From an uncultured Oscillospiraceae bacterium (lineage in GTDB: Bacteria > Bacillota > Clostridia > Oscillospirales > Oscillospiraceae): DNA of 11,329 nt. Of this stretch, positions 8,000 through 11,329 are shown in pieces. The stretch covers positions 1 through 11,329 of the forward strand of contig CAUBIP010000056.1 of NCBI GenBank assembly GCA_958436045.1, given 5' to 3'. Below the pieces are notes generated by a model, which made no database searches, had not been told where the DNA came from, and was given only the letters and a program-made list of their open reading frames with translations. The position numbers and the translations under genes were made by a program. How positions within the stretch are numbered: position 1 is the stretch's first letter; each line of letters opens with the position of its first letter.

Positions 8000-8152
8000 A
8001 TGCGACCGTGGCAATGTGGCGGCGGCGCGATCATCTGCTTTTGCCTGGGCGTAGGGCTGCTGCTGTCGCTGCTGTTTTCCTCGCCGTTTTTGACCGGGGT
8101 GATCGGCGTCTTTCTGCTCCTGTGCGGCATTGTGCTGACGCAGCGGAAATAA
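8000..8152 (+). CDS. Small two-helix membrane protein, unknown function
   Basis: I do not recognise this family. The frame encodes 50 residues, begins MRPWQCGGG and is hydrophobic almost throughout. Two membrane segments are apparent (about 9-28 and 30-46), separated by a short SSPF turn, with a basic TQRK tail; a helical hairpin is likely. Cysteines lie at positions 6, 13, 15 and 42. AAAAGGGGG (7984-7992) is a good ribosome binding site seven bases before the ATG at 8000. An ATG at 7994 is in frame but only one base from that site. The frame is open further upstream, but only into the terminator, so longer versions are unlikely. It sits 62 bp before the sipL-like gene on the same strand, which suggests a link with sporulation by position only. 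Confidence 0.6.
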   Translation: MRPWQCGGGAIICFCLGVGLLLSLLFSSPFLTGVIGVFLLLCGIVLTQRK

Positions 8153-8156
8153 TCCG

Positions 8157-8187
8157 GTATGTTTTGGGACTGGCCCGCGTATATAAC
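8157..8187 (+). promoter_or_regulatory. Weak candidate promoter for sipL-spoIVA (possibly sigma-E type)
   Basis: This is an AT-rich island in a GC-rich region. GTATGTT (8157-8163) and TATATAAC (8180-8187) are separated by 16 bases. They partly resemble the Bacillus sigma-E boxes as I remember them (KMATATT and CATAYAMT): 5 of 7 and 6 of 8 positions by my alignment. Transcription would begin near 8194 and keep the AGGGGTGA ribosome binding site at 8201-8208. Mother-cell expression would be expected for sipL and spoIVA. The match is imperfect and the spacing slightly long. Confidence 0.3.
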
Positions 8188-8214
8188 AGTAGAACATACA
8201 AGGGGTGAGTACAA

Positions 8215-9714
8215 ATGGAGTTTGCGTTTGAAGAAAAGACGGTTTCTCATTTACAGCTGCTGGCCGAGGAGTGGCTGCGCCAGGAGGAGACGGCGGAGCT
8301 CATCGTGCCGGATTCGGAGCCAGACGCGGCGGAGGTTCTCGACTGCTTTGCCAGCTGCGTCGTGCGCAGCAAGGAGTGCCAGGCGGGCAGCGTCCTGATC
8401 TCCGGCGGCATCCAGGCCAGCCTGCTCTATCTGGCCGGGGAGGAGACGACGCCCCGGCTGCTGGAGACGTATCTGCCGTTCTCCATCAAAAAGGAGATCT
8501 CCGGCTGCGAGGCGTCGGACTTGGCACAGCTGCAGTGCCGCGTGACCCACGCCGATGGCCGCGTCCTCAACTCCCGGAAGCTGCTAGTGCGGGCCGAGAT
8601 CGGGTGCGATCTGCATCTCTACCGTCCGGCGGCGGAGACGATCTACGTGCCAGACGCGTCGGACCCGCATTTGCAGCTGCACCGCCGCCAATACCCGCTG
8701 CTGCTGGACCTGGAGGCAGGGGAGAAGCTCTTTGCCATGGAGGAGGAGCCGGAGCTGCCCGCCGGGCGGCCGGACCCGACCCGCATCCTGTTCGCTCGAG
8801 CCCAGCCCAGCGTGACGGAGACGCGCCTGGCCGGCAGCCGCATGGTCTGCAAGGGTGTCGTCAGCCTGCAGGTCCTTTATGAAGCGGCGGAGGGGCAGGT
8901 GACCCGATGGGACTGCCAGCTGCCCTTCTCCCAATTCATCGACCTGGCCGGAAGCTACGAGGAGGAGACCTGCACCCTGCAGCTCCAGCTGGCCGGATGC
9001 GAGGTGACGTTAAACGGCGAGCGCCGCCTGTCCTGCGACCTGATGCTCCTGGCCCAGTGCATGGTCCGGGGCTACCGGACGCTGGAGATCGTCGACGACG
9101 CCTACTGGCTGGGCGGCAGTATGCAGGCGAAGGTCTCACCCTGCAGCATCCGCTGCCAGCTGGACCAGCAGCAGCTGAGTCAGACGGTCTATCTCGAGGT
9201 CCCGGCCCAGATGTATCTCGTCCACGACGCCCAGGTCCTGGTGGGCAGGCCCGAGGTCAGCCAGCGCGACGGGCGCACGGAGATTCGGGTGCCGGTGGCC
9301 GTCAGCTTGTGTGGGGCAGATGCCGCCGGGCATCTGTGCGGCGGCACCGCCCAAGGTGCGGCGGAGTTTTCCCAGACGGCATCGAACCTGAGCCACTGCA
9401 GCTGCGCCGCCTACGTCACCGGCGAGGTCTTCGCGACCCCCGGGGCCGACCGGGTACAGGTCCGCTTTGATTTGACCCTGCAGTGCCAGTGGCACGCCCT
9501 TTGCAGCTTCGAGTCCATCTCCGGCGGCGTCGTGCAGGCGCAGGAGGAGACGCCGGACCGCCCGTCTGTCATTCTACGGACCCTGGAGCGGGACACCAGC
9601 GTCTGGGACATCGCCAAGGCCTGCAACACGACCCAGGAGCGGCTGACGAAGGCCAACGAGCTGCAGGAGGACGTCATCCCCGCTGGGACGCTGCTGCTCC
9701 TGCCACTGGCCTGA
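8215..9714 (+). CDS. sipL: SipL-like SPOCS (DUF3794) protein with C-terminal LysM
   Basis: The protein is probably a spore coat morphogenesis factor that works in the mother cell with SpoIVA at the forespore surface. It has 499 residues, no signal peptide and no membrane helix. An N-terminal SPOCS/DUF3794 domain (about 29-137) opens with the characteristic IVPDSEPDAAEVL. Two further related beta-rich stretches are apparent (about 190-290 and 320-430). A LysM domain closes the protein (about 453-498, with SVWDIAKACNTT, KANEL and IPAGTLLLLP). This matches SipL of Clostridioides difficile, whose LysM domain is reported to bind SpoIVA. The start follows AGGGGTGA (8201-8208) at six bases. spoIVA begins 16 bp after the stop, so co-transcription is likely. 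SPOCS proteins without a SipL role also exist; LysM and the neighbour favour SipL. Cysteine content is notably high (about 20). Confidence 0.8.
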   Translation: MEFAFEEKTVSHLQLLAEEWLRQEETAELIVPDSEPDAAEVLDCFASCVVRSKECQAGSVLISGGIQASLLYLAGEETTPRLLETYLPFSIKKEISGCEASDLAQLQCRVTHADGRVLNSRKLLVRAEIGCDLHLYRPAAETIYVPDASDPHLQLHRRQYPLLLDLEAGEKLFAMEEEPELPAGRPDPTRILFARAQPSVTETRLAGSRMVCKGVVSLQVLYEAAEGQVTRWDCQLPFSQFIDLAGSYEEETCTLQLQLAGCEVTLNGERRLSCDLMLLAQCMVRGYRTLEIVDDAYWLGGSMQAKVSPCSIRCQLDQQQLSQTVYLEVPAQMYLVHDAQVLVGRPEVSQRDGRTEIRVPVAVSLCGADAAGHLCGGTAQGAAEFSQTASNLSHCSCAAYVTGEVFATPGADRVQVRFDLTLQCQWHALCSFESISGGVVQAQEETPDRPSVILRTLERDTSVWDIAKACNTTQERLTKANELQEDVIPAGTLLLLPLA

Positions 9715-9730
9715 ATAGAGGAGGCACACT

Positions 9731-11209
9731 ATGACAAGCGCAACGATTTATCAGGAGATCGCCCAGCGTACCGGCGGCGATATTTATCTCGGCGTCGTCG
9801 GCCCGGTGCGGACGGGAAAATCCACCCTTATCAAGCGATTTTTAGAGCAGCTGGTTCTGCCCAATATCGACGACCCCTATCGACGCCAGCGGGCCCAGGA
9901 TGAGCTGCCCCAGAGCGGCTCCGGCAAGACGATCATGACCGCTGAGCCGAAATTTATCCCCGAGGAGGCCGTCACTGTCAGCCCCGACGGCACGGCGCAG
10001 CTTTCCGTCCGCATGATCGACAGCGTGGGCTATCTCATCCCCAACGCCGCCGGGGCGACGGAGGACGGCCAGACCCGCATGGTCACGACCCCCTGGGCGG
10101 ACCACGAGATCCCCCTGACGGAGGCCGCCGAGCTAGGGACAAAGAAGGTCATCGCCGAGCACTGTACCGCCGGAATCGTCGTCACGACCGACGGCAGCGT
10201 CACGGAGTTCAACCGAGCCGATTATCTGGAGGCCGAGCGCCGCGCCATCACGGACCTGCAGGCCACGGGTAAGCCCTTCGTCGTCATCATCAACTCCGCC
10301 GCGCCGGAGGGGAGCGAGGCCCAGGCCCTGTGCCAGAGCCTGACGGCGGAGTACCACGCCGTCTGCCTGTGCATGAACTGCATGACGATGGAGCTGCCGC
10401 AAATCCAAACGCTGCTGCAGACGCTGCTCTACGCCTTCCCGGTCTCGGAGCTGCAATTCTTCCTGCCCGGCTGGTTCAACGCTCTGGAGCTGGAGCACGG
10501 CATGAAGCGCACCCTGTACGACGCCATGCGGGGTCTTGCCGGGGAGATCAGCCGCATCAGCCAGGCCGAGCCTGCTCTGCAGCAGCTGCTGCAGCTGCCG
10601 TCCGTCCAGGCCTGCCGCATCCGATCCATCGACCTGGGGCGGGGCGTCGTCACCTGTGAGCTTCAATGCCCCGAGGCGCTGTTTTACCAGGTCCTGGGGG
10701 AGAAATCCGGCTTTCCCATCGAAAACGACGCCCAGCTGATGCAGCTTTTGGAGGACCTTGCCAAGACGAAGGCCGCCTATGACAAGGTCGCCGACGCCCT
10801 GGAGCAGGTCCAGGCCACGGGCTACGGCGTCGTCATGCCGACGGCGGAGGAGATGGAGCTGCAGCCGCCGGAGATTGTCCGCAAGGGCGGCAGTTATGCC
10901 GTCCGCATCAAGGCCAGCGCGCCATCGATCCATATGCTGCGGGCCGATCTGCAGGCGGAGATCAACCCCATGGTCGGCGATGAAAAGCAGTCGCAAGACC
11001 TGGTGCAGTACCTCCTGGACGCCTGTGATGGCGACCCGAAAAAGCTCTGGCAGAGCAATCTCTTCGGCCGCTCGGTCTACGACCTCGTCTCCGACGGCCT
11101 GCAGACCAAGCTGCGCCACATGCCGGAGACGGCCCGCTACAAATTTAAATCCGCCCTCACCCGCATCCTCAACGACGGCAGCGGGGGGTTAATCTGTATA
11201 CTACTTTGA
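9731..11209 (+). CDS. spoIVA: Stage IV sporulation protein A (coat basement-layer ATPase)
   Basis: SpoIVA is a cytoskeletal ATPase that polymerises on the outer forespore membrane and anchors the spore coat. Its 492 residues equal the length I recall for the B. subtilis protein. The N-terminal TRAFAC-like ATPase domain carries Walker A GPVRTGKST (24-32, Lys30) and the Walker B-like Asp97 (MIDSVG), both at the same numbers as in B. subtilis. In the sensor region TIMT-AEPKF, Thr70 is kept but the following Thr is Ala71. Other family landmarks are DELPQSGSGKT (57-67), TPWADHEIP (120-128), VTTDGS, the central APSIHM and the conserved GSGGLICILL C-terminus needed for membrane targeting. GAGGAGG (9718-9724) lies six bases before the ATG. 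The stop codon is partly inside an inverted repeat. Confidence 0.97.
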   Translation: MTSATIYQEIAQRTGGDIYLGVVGPVRTGKSTLIKRFLEQLVLPNIDDPYRRQRAQDELPQSGSGKTIMTAEPKFIPEEAVTVSPDGTAQLSVRMIDSVGYLIPNAAGATEDGQTRMVTTPWADHEIPLTEAAELGTKKVIAEHCTAGIVVTTDGSVTEFNRADYLEAERRAITDLQATGKPFVVIINSAAPEGSEAQALCQSLTAEYHAVCLCMNCMTMELPQIQTLLQTLLYAFPVSELQFFLPGWFNALELEHGMKRTLYDAMRGLAGEISRISQAEPALQQLLQLPSVQACRIRSIDLGRGVVTCELQCPEALFYQVLGEKSGFPIENDAQLMQLLEDLAKTKAAYDKVADALEQVQATGYGVVMPTAEEMELQPPEIVRKGGSYAVRIKASAPSIHMLRADLQAEINPMVGDEKQSQDLVQYLLDACDGDPKKLWQSNLFGRSVYDLVSDGLQTKLRHMPETARYKFKSALTRILNDGSGGLICILL

Positions 11210-11239
11210 GGATTTCAAAAATAAATTTTTGAAATCCTC
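11208..11239. repeat. Perfect inverted repeat overlapping the spoIVA stop codon
   Basis: The arms 11208-11222 and 11225-11239 are perfectly complementary over 15 positions (14 bp with a TAAA loop). The outer part is GAGGATTTC and the inner part is A/T only. The last two bases of the spoIVA TGA form the start of the left arm. No T tract follows, so it is not a standard intrinsic terminator, although it may still slow polymerase or protect the 3' end of the mRNA. Confidence 0.9.
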
Positions 11240-11274
11240 TCAAATGCGACCCGCTGCGCTGGGCTCGCATTTGA
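11240..11274. repeat. Second inverted repeat, directly adjoining the first
   Basis: TCAAATGCGA (11240-11249) pairs perfectly with TCGCATTTGA (11265-11274). CCC (11250-11252) can pair with GGG (11261-11263) inside, leaving one bulged C and a GC-rich loop. It begins on the base after the first repeat ends. No T tract follows. Confidence 0.85.
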
Positions 11275-11300
11275 AGGGGCTTGCACCCTGCTGCGCGCAT

Positions 11301-11327
11301 AATTTTCACGCCGTTGGCGTGAAAATT
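11301..11327. repeat. Third inverted repeat near the window end
   Basis: AATTTTCACGCC (11301-11312) and GGCGTGAAAATT (11316-11327) form a perfect 12-bp stem with a GTT loop. The GC part is at the loop and the A/T part at the base, so it could resemble a terminator, but the 3' arm reads AAAATT and not a T run on the + strand. The 26 bases between the second and third repeats hold the 8-bp palindrome TGCGCGCA (11292-11299). Confidence 0.88.
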
Positions 11328-11329
11328 CC

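Noticed and set aside
8164..8187. A sigma-A promoter with TTGGGA (8164-8169) and TATAAC (8182-8187)
   Set aside because: The spacer is only 12 bases, too short for a normal housekeeping promoter.
7589..8197. A 202-codon minus-strand frame spanning the end of thiN, the terminator and the small membrane gene
   Set aside because: It runs through a strong terminator and an intergenic gap. Its translation is Gln/Arg/Pro-rich, and no convincing start context or family motif is seen.
8195..8202. CATACAAG as a sigma-E -10 box for sipL
   Set aside because: It resembles the consensus, but transcription would begin near 8209 and remove the ribosome binding site at 8201-8208.
10133..11119. A 328-codon open frame on the minus strand inside spoIVA, and similar long minus-strand frames inside rlmN, prkC and rsgA
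   Set aside because: They are mirror frames of GC-rich coding sequence. Their translations are low-complexity and show no family motifs, whereas the + strand frames have complete catalytic motifs.
11208..11239. The first hairpin after spoIVA as an ordinary intrinsic terminator
   Set aside because: The inner stem is A/T-only and no T tract follows the 3' arm, so it is listed as an inverted repeat.

Overview
The window is a G+C-rich stretch (about 60% or more by eye) of a spore-forming Bacillota (Firmicutes) chromosome. It most likely comes from a high-GC Clostridia lineage such as Oscillospirales. Three things point there: the def-fmt-rsmB-rlmN-PP2C-prkC-rsgA-thiN gene order, a SipL-type SPOCS/LysM protein, and SpoIVA. 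The taxonomic call is inference; there is no rRNA here. Every gene is on the + strand, and no mobile genes, tRNAs or CRISPR arrays are visible.

Region 1 (1-7900) is one long housekeeping operon that enters from upstream. It holds the 3' part of def, then fmt, rsmB, rlmN, a PP2C phosphatase (stp), the PASTA kinase prkC, rsgA and thiN. The first five genes are chained by four successive 4-bp ATGA/GTGA overlaps. An 80-bp spacer (4323-4402) separates stp from prkC; it holds the prkC ribosome binding site and no clear promoter or terminator. prkC overlaps rsgA by 8 bp and rsgA overlaps thiN by 22 bp. The operon joins initiator-tRNA formylation and N-terminal deformylation, rRNA modification (RsmB, RlmN), ribosome small-subunit maturation (RsgA), a reversible Ser/Thr phosphorylation pair sensing the cell wall (Stp/PrkC), and thiamine diphosphate synthesis. 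It ends at a strong intrinsic terminator (7912-7947).

Region 2 (8000-11209) is a likely sporulation unit. A 50-residue two-helix membrane protein with no recognised family is followed by a SPOCS-domain protein with a C-terminal LysM (SipL-like), and 16 bp later by a full-length spoIVA. SpoIVA is the ATPase that builds the basement layer of the spore coat. In Clostridioides difficile SipL binds SpoIVA through its LysM domain, so this adjacency puts two known partners side by side.

Region 3 (11210-11329) has no gene. It is packed with three consecutive inverted repeats, the first of which begins inside the spoIVA stop codon. None ends in a T tract, so they look more like an intergenic repeat element than an ordinary terminator. 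I see no clearly undescribed multi-gene system. The best leads are the small membrane protein beside sipL-spoIVA, the tandem hairpins, and an extra domain after the PASTA repeats of PrkC.
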